24,128 nucleotides of DNA from AA29 sp041481445 (GCA_041481445.1 JBGPBV010000110.1:1-24128), one strand, 5' to 3'. Shown: positions 15,908 through 23,612, counted from the first letter of the stretch. Notes: generated from the letters alone by a model not told the origin. Program-made: numbers and translations.

Positions 15908-18232
15908 TCACCACGTCACCGCCAGCGCCTCCTCGAGCGATCCCCGGAACTCCCGCCGCTCGAGGAAGTGGCGGCAGACGACGCGGTCCACGAAGCCCAT
16001 TGCCACCCCCGCCTTCCGCATCTTGCGCCACATGTTCCAGTCGCCGGGCTCCTCCAACCGCCAGGAGTCGGGCCAGTAGTGCCAGAACTTGAGCCCGGCC
16101 CAGTAGAGCACCGCCTGGTGCGCGATGTGGCCCTCGTGCGGGGGCCAGCGACCCACGTGCTCCCAGCGGCCGCTCTCCATCTCCATGGCCGCCACCCCGT
16201 AGACCCACTCCAGCCGGCGGCGCCGGCACTCGTCGAGGAGGACCTCGACGTGATCGGGGGTGAACTCGTCGTCGTCGTCGAGGGGAGTGATCCACTCGCC
16301 GCGCGCCAGCTCGAGCGCGCGGTTCACGGGGGCGGTGCCCGCCACCATCCAGCGCGCCCAGGCGTCCTCCGGGTAGGGGCCGCGCCGGGGCAGGTTCTCG
16401 AACCGCACGCGGGGATCGCGGACGGCGAGGACGGCGTCCGCGGTGGCCTGGTCGCAGCAATCGCCCACCACGACCACCTCGACGTTGCGATGGGTCTGGG
16501 CCAGGGCGGAGGCGATCGCCCGCTCGGCGATGAGCTTGCCGCGGTTGTAGGTGGCGATGTGCACGGTCACCAGTGGCGGCGGGGACGGCGTCCAGATCTC
16601 GGGAGCGCGCGCGCGCTCCTCGGCCAGCCGGCGGCGCACCTGGACGATCTCCTCGCGCTCGCGCCGCACCATGTCCCCCACCCCGCCGAGCAGGATCGTG
16701 AGACGCCGGGGCGCGACCGTGTTGGACAGGAGGAGGCGCCAGAGCGCGTACAACGCGGCCAGGGTCAACCCGGCGGCGAGGACCACCTGCACCAGAGGGG
16801 GCCCGCCCATCGCGCGCGCCAGCAGGCCGATGGCGCCGCTGAGCGCGGCCCCGATCGCCACCCCCAGCACGGAGCCGCGCACGAACCGCCCACCCGGCAC
16901 CCCCAGCCGCGACAAGAGGACCGCGGGCACGATGACCAGGTTGGTCACGGCCATGATGGAGAGCGTCACCACCGCCGGGGCCTCCGGCCGCCACACCTTC
17001 GCCAAGGCCACCGACAGCACGAAGCTCGCCACCGCCTCCGGAACCGTGATGGCGGTGATCACGGCGTGGCGGCCGCGCGCGATCGCGGCCAGGCAGAGCA
17101 CGTGGGAGGGGGCGTTGCACACCCAGACCAGCGCATACAGCAGCATCACCCGTAGGGACAGGGTGGGGGCGGTGCCCACCCAGACCTGGAGCACGGGTGC
17201 GCGGCACTGGATCAGCACGCCGAAGCCGAGCGCGGCCAGCACGCAGGCCTTGAACGCCAGCTTGGGCCCCAGCCGCGCCAGGTCGGACTGCGCGACGGTG
17301 GCCAGCCGCGGGAAGAACACGGCCATGACCGCGAAGAGCAGCCCCGCGCAGAGCTGGGGCACGGCCGTGCCCAGCGCGTAGTCGCTCGCCCGCTCCGGGC
17401 CGTAGTAGTGGCCCACGATCGGCACGTCGGTGCCGCCGCCGATCTGGGCCGCGAGCGACATCACCCAGAGGGGAACGGCGACCGCGAGCACGGCACGAAG
17501 GGCGGCCGGGGAGGCGCGCGCGGGCGCCTCACCGCCCTCTTCGACTTCCAACCCTCGCTCTCCGCGCGTCCAGGCCGTCGCCACCAGCGCGCCCGCCGTG
17601 CGCGCGACCACCGCCGCCACCGCCGCCCCCACGAGGCCGAACCGGCGGCCGAGGGTCAGGATGAGCACTACGCCGACCAGCGCCTGGAGGGAGGCGATGG
17701 CGGCGACCTTGTCGAACCGCTCGCGCCCGCGCAGGACGGCGGTCACGCGGCCGATGAGAAGGAGCAGGGCCGCCTCGAGGCCGATCAGCATCATGGTCCC
17801 GCGCGCGGCCGGGGCCAGGCGCGGATCGAGGTGCAGGAGCCGCCCCGGCACGGCGGCCCCCGCCACCGCGGCCAGCACCGCCAGCCCCGCGAACCCGAGG
17901 TACAACCCCCGGGCCACCGCCAGCCGGTCGCGCGCGGAGCGACCCTCCGTCGCCTCCAGCGCCACGTCGCGCGTGAGCCCGGTCCCGAGCCCGCTCTCGA
18001 ACAGGACGAGGAAGCCGCGCAGGGCGAGCACGGTGGCCCACACGCCGTACTCACCGGGCCCCACGAAGCGGTAGATCAGGGCGGACGAAGCGAAGCCGTA
18101 GGCGACGTTCGCAAGCCAGGCGAGCGCGTTCCAGGCGCTCGGGGGAAGACGGTGGGCGAGGACTCTCAGGCGGCGCAGTCTACCACCCGTCGCCCGTCCG
18201 GCGCCGCGGAGAGGCCACCGGCGGGGAGGCAA
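15908..18232 (-). CDS. Fusion of Wzx-like polysaccharide flippase with GT2 glycosyltransferase
   Basis: This 774-residue protein joins two functions. Residues about 33-505 hold some 12 to 14 hydrophobic segments in the pattern of the MOP/Wzx polysaccharide flippases (WLANVAYGFASSALIYRFVGPGEYGVWATVLALRG region; ESGLGTGLTRDVA at 79-91). These move lipid-linked glycans across the inner membrane. A charged, probably helical linker (about 519-545) leads to a GT2 GT-A domain (554-774). That domain has VTVHIATYNRGKLIAERAIASAL (starting 555), VEVVVVGDCC (584-593) and the metal-binding LDDDDEFTPDH (651-661). It ends with WRLEEPGDWNMWRKM (724-738), the ED-equivalent region, and no stop separates the parts. 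The start is TTG with a poor ribosome site. Later in-frame candidates are only CTG codons, so the N-terminus is uncertain by about 20 residues. It is first of three operon genes. Confidence 0.85.
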   Translation of the reverse strand: MPPRRWPLRGAGRATGGRLRRLRVLAHRLPPSAWNALAWLANVAYGFASSALIYRFVGPGEYGVWATVLALRGFLVLFESGLGTGLTRDVALEATEGRSARDRLAVARGLYLGFAGLAVLAAVAGAAVPGRLLHLDPRLAPAARGTMMLIGLEAALLLLIGRVTAVLRGRERFDKVAAIASLQALVGVVLILTLGRRFGLVGAAVAAVVARTAGALVATAWTRGERGLEVEEGGEAPARASPAALRAVLAVAVPLWVMSLAAQIGGGTDVPIVGHYYGPERASDYALGTAVPQLCAGLLFAVMAVFFPRLATVAQSDLARLGPKLAFKACVLAALGFGVLIQCRAPVLQVWVGTAPTLSLRVMLLYALVWVCNAPSHVLCLAAIARGRHAVITAITVPEAVASFVLSVALAKVWRPEAPAVVTLSIMAVTNLVIVPAVLLSRLGVPGGRFVRGSVLGVAIGAALSGAIGLLARAMGGPPLVQVVLAAGLTLAALYALWRLLLSNTVAPRRLTILLGGVGDMVRREREEIVQVRRRLAEERARAPEIWTPSPPPLVTVHIATYNRGKLIAERAIASALAQTHRNVEVVVVGDCCDQATADAVLAVRDPRVRFENLPRRGPYPEDAWARWMVAGTAPVNRALELARGEWITPLDDDDEFTPDHVEVLLDECRRRRLEWVYGVAAMEMESGRWEHVGRWPPHEGHIAHQAVLYWAGLKFWHYWPDSWRLEEPGDWNMWRKMRKAGVAMGFVDRVVCRHFLERREFRGSLEEALAVTW

Positions 18233-18239
18233 GTGGCCC

Positions 18240-18245
18240 TATCAT
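18240..18245 (+). promoter_or_regulatory. Candidate -10 box (TATCAT) upstream of the PhyH operon
   Basis: TATCAT ends eight bases before the ATG at 18254, in the 21-base gap between the divergent flippase-fusion and PhyH genes. There is no clear -35 box and no Shine-Dalgarno, so the transcript may be leaderless. The very short gap means the control elements of each operon must lie partly inside the other's coding sequence. Confidence 0.35.
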
Positions 18246-18253
18246 TGACCACG

Positions 18254-19030
18254 ATGTCGGTACCGGCCTTCCTCGACGAAGTGGCGGAGCGGGGATGGGC
18301 GGTGTTCCCGTCCGTGCTGGGGGCGGTCCTGGTGGAGCGCCTCCGCGCCGACCTCGCGCAGGCCTCCGCGGTCTGCCGGGCCGTCCAGGTCAAGAACGGG
18401 CTGGCCGCGAACACGGACGGCACCGTGCACCACGCGGTCATCATGGGCGGCGCGTTCCTCGAGCTGCTCGAGCGGCTGCCGGTGGTCCCGCACCTCCGCG
18501 CCTACTTCCAGGGCAACTTCATCCTGAATTCGTTCGGCGGGGTCACCAACCTGAGGGACCGTCCCTCGTACGTCTCCGTTCCCCACCGGGACATCCGCAC
18601 GTTCTCCGGCGACCTCCACCTCATGGTCAACATGATGGTGCTGCTCGACGAGTTCACGCTGTCCAACGGGGCGACCTACCTGCTCACCGGCTCCCACCGT
18701 GCGCCCGATCGGCCGGCGGAGGACCACTTCTTCGCCGCCGCCTCTCGCCTGGTGGCGCCGCCGGGCAGCATCGTCTTGTTCGACTCGAACCTCTGGCACG
18801 CGGCGGGGGCGAACCACACCGATGGACCGCGCCGGGTGCTGACCCTCACGTTCACCCGGCCCTTCCTGAAGCAGCAGCTCGACTATCCACGTGCGCTCGG
18901 CTACGACCGCGGCCCCGGCTTCCCGGAGGACCTGCGGCAGATCCTCGGCTACAACGCCCGCGTGCCGGCCACCCTCGAGGAGTGGTACCAGCCGCCGGAG
19001 CGGCGCATGTACAAGCCCGGACAGGGTTGA
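18254..19030 (+). CDS. Phytanoyl-CoA dioxygenase (PhyH)-like Fe(II)/2-oxoglutarate oxygenase
   Basis: This 258-residue protein has the double-stranded beta-helix metal site of PhyH enzymes: His111 and Asp113 in VPHRDIRTF, distal His182 in FDSNLWHAAGANHTDG and an arginine after it (193/194 in GPRRVLTLTF) that would bind 2-oxoglutarate. Other family features are the N-terminal FLDEVAERGWAVFPSVL and the DEFTLSNGATYLLTGSHR block (132-149). Such enzymes hydroxylate or otherwise oxidise small molecules. In polysaccharide and secondary-metabolite clusters they may act on sugars or acyl groups. The frame is open further upstream, but that part is antisense to the flippase gene, and the PhyH N-terminus begins at this ATG. 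It leads a five-gene operon, and the next ATG is one base after its stop. The substrate is unknown. Confidence 0.88.
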   Translation: MSVPAFLDEVAERGWAVFPSVLGAVLVERLRADLAQASAVCRAVQVKNGLAANTDGTVHHAVIMGGAFLELLERLPVVPHLRAYFQGNFILNSFGGVTNLRDRPSYVSVPHRDIRTFSGDLHLMVNMMVLLDEFTLSNGATYLLTGSHRAPDRPAEDHFFAAASRLVAPPGSIVLFDSNLWHAAGANHTDGPRRVLTLTFTRPFLKQQLDYPRALGYDRGPGFPEDLRQILGYNARVPATLEEWYQPPERRMYKPGQG

Positions 19031-19031
19031 G

Positions 19032-19766
19032 ATGGCGCGCGACCTCGACAAGGAGCACCAGGACGTCCCCGAGCGGAAGTACGCCTACGACTTCGACGGC
19101 GTGCTGCGGCGCTTCATGATGCGGGCGTTCCTGCCCTTCGTGCCGCCCGGCCGCGCGCTGGAGCTCGGGTCCTACCGGGGCGAGTTCACGGAGATCCTGG
19201 CCGGCCATTTCGACGACCTCACCGTGGTCGAGGGGGCCCGGGAGCTCCTGGAGGCGACGCAGGCGCGCGTGGGGCCCGGCGTGCGCTGCGTCCATTCGAC
19301 CTTCGAGAGCTTCGCGCCCACCGCCTTTTTCGACTCCGTGTTCCTCGTCCACACCCTGGAGCACAGCGACGACGCCGTGGGCCTGCTGCGCCGCATCGGC
19401 GGATGGCTCTCCCCTCCCGGACGCCTCTTCGTGGCCGTGCCCAACGCCGGCGCGCCCTCGCGCCAGATCGCGGTCAAGATGGGGCTGATCTCCCACGACG
19501 CCGCGGTGACGGAGGGCGAGGCCAAGCACGGCCACCGCATCACCTACTCCTTCGACACCCTGGAGCGCGACGCGCGCGCGGCCGGCCTCGCCGTCCACCA
19601 CCGCGGCGGCGTCTTCTTCAAGGCCCTCGCCAACTACCAGCTCGACGAGGCGATGGCGAAGGGCATCGTGTCGGACGGCTACCTGGAGGGCTGCTACCAG
19701 CTCGGCCAGCAGTACCCGGAGCTGTGCGCCTCGATCTTCCTGGTGTGCGGGCGGGGTCCGGCGTGA
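19032..19766 (+). CDS. Class I SAM-dependent methyltransferase
   Basis: This 244-residue protein has a class I methyltransferase fold. Motif I is RALELGSYRGEFTEIL (41-56), the ribose-binding acidic strand TVVEGARELL (64-73), and the later motif SVFLVHTLEHSDDAVGLLRRI (102-122) with SPPGRLFVAVPN (127-138). The N-terminal KEHQDVPERKYAYDFDGVLRR resembles methyltransferases found in surface-glycan and natural-product clusters. The C-terminal third has HGHRITYSFDTLERDARAAGL, the usual late helices after the core. The start ATG is one base past the stop of the PhyH gene (TGAGATG), and its own TGA overlaps the next start (GTGA), so it is translationally coupled on both sides. It may O- or N-methylate a sugar or an oxygenated product of the PhyH enzyme; the substrate cannot be told. 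Confidence 0.88.
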   Translation: MARDLDKEHQDVPERKYAYDFDGVLRRFMMRAFLPFVPPGRALELGSYRGEFTEILAGHFDDLTVVEGARELLEATQARVGPGVRCVHSTFESFAPTAFFDSVFLVHTLEHSDDAVGLLRRIGGWLSPPGRLFVAVPNAGAPSRQIAVKMGLISHDAAVTEGEAKHGHRITYSFDTLERDARAAGLAVHHRGGVFFKALANYQLDEAMAKGIVSDGYLEGCYQLGQQYPELCASIFLVCGRGPA

Positions 19767-20287
19767 TCCGCCTGCGGGAGCTGGAGCGCGGGGACCTGCC
19801 CGCGCTGAACCGCTGGCGCAACGACCCCGAGCTCCTCGACCTGCTGGGCAACAACTTCCTGTTCATCGCGGGGGCGGTCGACGAGAGGTGGTACGAGTCC
19901 TACCTGGCCTCCCGCGAGCACAACGTGCGCCTCGCCATCACCCTGGAGCCGGGCGGCCAGTACGTCGGCAACGTCAACCTCACCGCCATCCATCCCGTGA
20001 ACCGCTCCGCCGAGCTCTCGATCCTCATCGGGGACAAGACGGCGTGGGGCAAGGGCGTGGGCGGGGAGGCGACCCGCCTCATGCTCGCGCACGCCTTCTC
20101 CGACCGGAACCTCCATCGCGTCTACCTGAGCGTGCTCTCGAGCAACGAGCGGGCACGGCGCCTCTACGAGCGCGTGGGCTTCCGCGCCGAGGGCACGCAG
20201 CGCGAGGCCGTGTTCAAGAACGGCGCCTACCACGACCTCGTCACGATGGCGGTGCTGGGCCACGAGCACCGGCCCGCGGGCCCCTGA
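19763..20287 (+). CDS. GNAT-family N-acetyltransferase, RimJ/RimL-like
   Basis: This 174-residue protein is a single GNAT domain of the Acetyltransf_3 (RimJ/RimL) type. It opens with IRLRELERGDLPALNRWRND (2-21), the usual first strand and helix. It has the acetyl-CoA loop WGKGVGGEATRLML (95-108) and ends with LSSNERARRLYERVGFRAEG (125-144), the classic late helix and strand. In sugar loci such enzymes acetylate the amino group of 4-amino sugars (compare PseH, WecD). The GTG start overlaps the preceding TGA (GTGA). Alternative starts upstream would be inside the methyltransferase. The next gene starts six bases after its stop. With the PLP-type protein that follows it could form an amination and acetylation pair. 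Confidence 0.88.
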   Translation: MIRLRELERGDLPALNRWRNDPELLDLLGNNFLFIAGAVDERWYESYLASREHNVRLAITLEPGGQYVGNVNLTAIHPVNRSAELSILIGDKTAWGKGVGGEATRLMLAHAFSDRNLHRVYLSVLSSNERARRLYERVGFRAEGTQREAVFKNGAYHDLVTMAVLGHEHRPAGP

Positions 20288-20293
20288 GCGGCC

Positions 20294-21331
20294 ATGGGCG
20301 TCCCGCGCGTCATTGGCGGCGTGTTCGGGCTGGAGCCGCTCCCGAGCGCCCAGGTCCGCCCGAACGGGCCTCCGCCGTTCGCGCGCGCACCCGCGCTGTG
20401 GACGGTCAACGGCCGCTCCGCCATCCGCGTCCTGAGCCACGCGCTGCGCCCCCGGCAGGTGTGGGTGCCCTCGTATCTCTGCGACGCGGTGCTCGTCGGG
20501 CTGAGCGATCCCGGAGCCGCCCGGTTCTACGAGGTGAGCGCGGACCTGGCGGTGGCCGGCGGCGCCTGGCTCGACGAGGTGCGGGCCGGCGACCTCGTGG
20601 TCATGATCGACTACTTCGGGTTCCCGGCCCGTCCGGACCTGGTGGCGGCGGTGCGCGGGCGCGGGGCCTGCGTGCTGGAGGACGCCTGCCAGGCGCTGCT
20701 CACGGAGGGTGTCGGGCAGGAGGCCGACTTCGTGGTCTTCTCGCCCCGCAAGTTCGTGGGCGTGCCCGACGGCGGGCTTCTCGTGCAGACGGGAGCGCGC
20801 CCGCTCCCCGTCGTCGATCTGGCCCTTCCGCCACCGGCCTGGTGGCGCGAGGCGCGGGCGGCCACGGAGGGGCGGCGGGACTTCGACCGTGGAAGCGGCG
20901 GCCGGGACTGGTTCCCCGCCTTCCAGCGCGCGGAGCGGGAGGCTCCCTCGGGCGCCTACGCCGCCAGCGAATTGACGCGCTCGATCCTCTGCGGGGCGGT
21001 GGACTGGCCCGGCGTCTCCGAGCGAAGACGAGCGAACTGGGGCATCCTGGCCGCGGCGCTGGGAGACGTCGCGGTGTTCCCCGTGCTGCCCGCCGGCGTC
21101 GTTCCCCTCGGCTTCCCCGTGCGCACGCCCCTCCGCGACGCGGTCCGAGACGCCCTGTTCGCCCACGAGATCTACCCGCCCGTGCATTGGCCGCTCGTGG
21201 GCGTCGTTCCCGGGCGCTTCGCCGGCTCGCACCGCCTGGCCGCCGAGATCATGACCCTGCCCTGCGACCAGCGTTACGAGGGCACGGAGATGGAGCGCAT
21301 GGCCACGCTCGTGCGGGGCGCCCTCGGGTGA
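20294..21331 (+). CDS. Short, divergent DegT-like PLP-dependent protein
   Basis: This 345-residue protein is recognisably DegT/DnrJ/EryC1/StrS-like but far from the other two in the window. The cofactor residues are present: NGRSAIRVL (39-47) at the phosphate-binding turn, the aspartate in VLEDACQAL (Asp130) and the lysine in VVFSPRKFVGVPDGGLL (Lys153). VWVPSYLCDAV (56-66) replaces the usual VPAxTFxAT, and DYFGFP (106-111) takes the place of the xHxxG motif. An unusual insertion rich in Trp, Arg and Gly sits at about 182-210. It is shorter than the usual 360-400 residues. The ATG follows the GNAT stop by six bases, and its TGA overlaps the next start. It may aminate a different substrate from the main aminotransferases or bind PLP for another reaction. 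Enzyme activity is likely, specificity unknown. Confidence 0.78.
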   Translation: MGVPRVIGGVFGLEPLPSAQVRPNGPPPFARAPALWTVNGRSAIRVLSHALRPRQVWVPSYLCDAVLVGLSDPGAARFYEVSADLAVAGGAWLDEVRAGDLVVMIDYFGFPARPDLVAAVRGRGACVLEDACQALLTEGVGQEADFVVFSPRKFVGVPDGGLLVQTGARPLPVVDLALPPPAWWREARAATEGRRDFDRGSGGRDWFPAFQRAEREAPSGAYAASELTRSILCGAVDWPGVSERRRANWGILAAALGDVAVFPVLPAGVVPLGFPVRTPLRDAVRDALFAHEIYPPVHWPLVGVVPGRFAGSHRLAAEIMTLPCDQRYEGTEMERMATLVRGALG

Positions 21332-22227
21332 ACGCCGGCTACGGTCACCCGGCCTACGCGCGCTCCCTGCGCGAGTTCGGGACGCCCCGCGCCCTGCCCC
21401 TCAGCGGCGGGTTCCTGCTCGAGCGGCCCGTGCCCGGCTCCGACCGCCGCGACGCGATCGGTCCCTACCCTCTCTTCGCCTGCCCGGACTGGTCCGCCCT
21501 GCCCGCGGACCTCGACGAGGTCGGCCGCGACCTGGTCAGCATCGCCCTCGTCCCGGATCCCTTCGGCGCCCCTGATCCGGCGCGGCTGCGGCAGGCCTTC
21601 GACGTGGTGCGCCCGTTCAAGGACCACTTCGTCTACGACCTGAGCGTGCCCGCCGCCCGCGCGCTCACCAAGCACCACCGCTACTACGTCAGGCAGGCGC
21701 GGGTGGACCTGACCATCGAGGCCTGTGATCCCGGCGGCTTCCTCGATCAATGGGTCGCCCTCTACGCCACCCTGGTCGAGCGCCACCGGCTGCGCGGGAT
21801 CAAGGCCTTCTCCCGCGAGTCCTTCCGCGAGCAGCTCGCCGTCCCCGGGATCACCGTGCTGCGCGCCCTGCTCGGGGGCCGGACGGTGGGAGCCCATCTC
21901 TGGTACGTCTCCGGCGGCGTCGCCTACAGCCACCTCATGGCCCAGAGCGAGGAGGGCTACGAGGCCAGCGCGGCCTATGCGCTCTACGCGGGCGCCATCG
22001 AGCATTTCGCCACGCGCGCGGCCTGGCTCGACCTCGGCGCGGGGGCGGGCGTGGCCGCGGCCAGCGAGGGCCTCACGCGGTTCAAGCGCGGCTTCGCCAC
22101 CGGCACCCGGCCCGCCTTCTTCTGCGGGAGGATCGTCGACCGCGACGCGTACGCGGCGCTGGCCGCGCGGGCGGGCGCCCTTCCCGAGGAGCCTTATTTC
22201 CCGGCCTACCGTCGCGCGGAGTTCTGA
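21328..22227 (+). CDS. GNAT_6 / FemAB-like acyltransferase
   Basis: This 299-residue protein fits the GNAT_6 (BcsL/CelD-like, FemAB-related) fold, seen at about 117-265: HHRYYVRQARVDLTIEAC (116-133), FLDQWVALYATLVERHRLRGI (138-158), RALLGGRTVGAHLWYVSGGVAYSHLMAQSEEGYE (179-212) and LDLGAGAGVAAASEGLTRFKRGF (234-256). These enzymes move an acyl or aminoacyl group onto an amine or hydroxyl. They sit in many polysaccharide loci without a known substrate. The GTG start overlaps the preceding TGA (GTGA). The frame is open upstream across earlier genes, but no family sequence lies there. It is last in the five-gene operon, and its final 22 bases overlap the convergent aminotransferase gene at 22206. 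The N-terminal 100 residues are less conserved, possibly a second GNAT-like half. Confidence 0.78.
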   Translation: MNAGYGHPAYARSLREFGTPRALPLSGGFLLERPVPGSDRRDAIGPYPLFACPDWSALPADLDEVGRDLVSIALVPDPFGAPDPARLRQAFDVVRPFKDHFVYDLSVPAARALTKHHRYYVRQARVDLTIEACDPGGFLDQWVALYATLVERHRLRGIKAFSRESFREQLAVPGITVLRALLGGRTVGAHLWYVSGGVAYSHLMAQSEEGYEASAAYALYAGAIEHFATRAAWLDLGAGAGVAAASEGLTRFKRGFATGTRPAFFCGRIVDRDAYAALAARAGALPEEPYFPAYRRAEF

Positions 22228-23462
22228 CCGGCCCCGCTGGCCGGGGAGACCGCGGGGGCGGCCCGCCGCGACTGCAATCGCGCGCGCACCTCGTCCGCCT
22301 GGCCGATGAGCAACCGCAGGAGGGACGAGACGCCGCTCACCTCCGACTCCGACACCGAAGCGCCGGTCGGCAGCACGAGCACGCGGCGCACCAGCGCCTC
22401 CGTCTCCGGCAGGAGCAGGGAGGCGTGCGGGAAGAGCGACCGGTACGGCTCCATCCGGTGGACGCCGGGATAGAAATAGCGGCGGGCCAGGACGTTCTCC
22501 GCGTGGAGAGCGCGATAGAGGACGTCGCGCCCCAGGCCTGCCACGGCCTCGTCCACCTCCACCACCACGTAGCCGTAGTTGGGAGTGTCGGCGTCGTCGT
22601 AGGCCACGAGCTGGAGGCCGGGCACGCCCGCGAGCTCCCGGCCGTACCGCTCGTGATTGCGCCGGTTCGCGCTCACGAAGTCGCCGAAGCTGTCGAGGCC
22701 GGTCAGGCCCATGGCCGCGGAGATCTCCGGCATCTTGCCGTTGATGCCGAGATGGTCCACCTGGTCGTAGTTCGAGAAGCCGAAGTTCTTCATGAAGCGG
22801 ATCTTGGTGGCCAGGACGTCGTCGTTGGTGACGATCGCGCCGCCCTCGAAGGTGCTCACGATCTTCGTGGCGTGGAAGCTCAGCACCTCGACCGACCCGA
22901 ACCCGCCGAGGCGGCGGCCGCGCGACGAGCAGCCCAGGCCGTGGGCGGCGTCATAGAGCAGGGTCAAGTTGCGCCGTGCGCACAGCTCGGCCAGCGCGTC
23001 GACGGCGCAGGGACGGCCCCACACGTGGACGCCGACGACCCCGGTCGTGCGCGGCGTGACGAGCCGCTCGACCTGGCCGGGATCGATGTTGTGCGTGCGC
23101 GGGTCCACGTCGCAGAAGACGGGCGTGATCTCCTGCCACTGGAGGGCGTTGGCGGTGGCCACGAAGGTGAACGCGGGGACGATGACCTCGCCCTTCAGGC
23201 CCAGGGCACGGGTGGCGATCTCGAGGGCGACCGTGCCGTTGCACATCGCGATGCAGTGGCGGACGCCGCAGATCCCGGCGATGCGCGCCTCGAACTCCGC
23301 GACCAGCGGGCCGGCGTTGGTGAACCACCGGCGATCGAGGATCCCGGCCACACGATCGAGGAAGGCCTGGCGATCGCCGACGTTGGGCCGGCCGACGTGG
23401 AGCTTCTCCGGGAAGGCAGGGGCCCCGCCCAGCAGCGCCAGCTCGTCGACCGTCGTCTTCAT
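22206..23462 (-). CDS. DegT/DnrJ/EryC1/StrS-family aminotransferase
   Basis: This 418-residue protein is a full-length PLP-dependent sugar aminotransferase. Landmarks are LALLGGAPAFPEKLHVGRPN (8-27), FTNAGPLVAEFE (47-58), MCNGTVALEIATRAL (73-87), VPAFTFVATANAL (95-107), the aspartate in YDAAHGLG (Asp171) and the lysine in SFHATKIVSTFEGGA (Lys200). The HATK-FEGGA form is typical of enzymes acting on 4-keto-6-deoxy nucleotide sugars (VioA/DesI-like), so that substrate class is inferred. The ATG at 23462 has GAGGG nine bases upstream and fits the family N-terminus; the longer frame is shadow. The Ala/Arg-rich C-terminal tail (last 20 or so residues) extends beyond the usual end and overlaps the convergent GNAT_6 gene. 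It has no visible operon partner and is divergent from kdsB. Confidence 0.9.
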   Translation of the reverse strand: MKTTVDELALLGGAPAFPEKLHVGRPNVGDRQAFLDRVAGILDRRWFTNAGPLVAEFEARIAGICGVRHCIAMCNGTVALEIATRALGLKGEVIVPAFTFVATANALQWQEITPVFCDVDPRTHNIDPGQVERLVTPRTTGVVGVHVWGRPCAVDALAELCARRNLTLLYDAAHGLGCSSRGRRLGGFGSVEVLSFHATKIVSTFEGGAIVTNDDVLATKIRFMKNFGFSNYDQVDHLGINGKMPEISAAMGLTGLDSFGDFVSANRRNHERYGRELAGVPGLQLVAYDDADTPNYGYVVVEVDEAVAGLGRDVLYRALHAENVLARRYFYPGVHRMEPYRSLFPHASLLLPETEALVRRVLVLPTGASVSESEVSGVSSLLRLLIGQADEVRARLQSRRAAPAVSPASGAGQNSARR

Positions 23463-23489
23463 GGCTCCAGGCCCTCGCGCCGCCCCGCG

Positions 23490-23495
23490 ATTATT
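23490..23495 (-). promoter_or_regulatory. Candidate -10 box (AATAAT) for the DegT aminotransferase gene
   Basis: AATAAT on the minus strand, 27 bases upstream of the ATG at 23462, stands out in GC-rich DNA. No good -35 box is found at the expected distance. It lies in the 150-base divergent gap shared with kdsB. Confidence 0.3.
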
Positions 23496-23556
23496 CCCCA
23501 ACCGCGCGCGGTCCGCTCGCCCGCGGCGGGGGCCGTGAGTGCGCGCACATGAACGG

Positions 23557-23586
23557 TTGACTCGCGTCCCGCCAACCCGGTACCAT
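23557..23586 (+). promoter_or_regulatory. Sigma70-type promoter of kdsB
   Basis: TTGACT (23557-23562), an 18-base spacer and TACCAT (23581-23586) make a reasonable housekeeping promoter. The start point would be near 23593, about 20 bases before the TTG start of kdsB. GAGGG at 23598-23602 would serve as ribosome site, ten bases from the start. Confidence 0.6.
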
Positions 23587-23612
23587 TCGCCGTACACGAG
23601 GGCCCCAAGCGA

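Noticed and set aside
17408..18253. N-terminal extension of the PhyH protein
   Set aside because: Antisense to the flippase domain and shows no domain; the PhyH family begins at the ATG at 18254.
19888..21327. Upstream extension of the GNAT_6 protein frame
   Set aside because: Overlaps the GNAT and PLP genes out of frame, with Arg/Gly/Pro-rich shadow composition.
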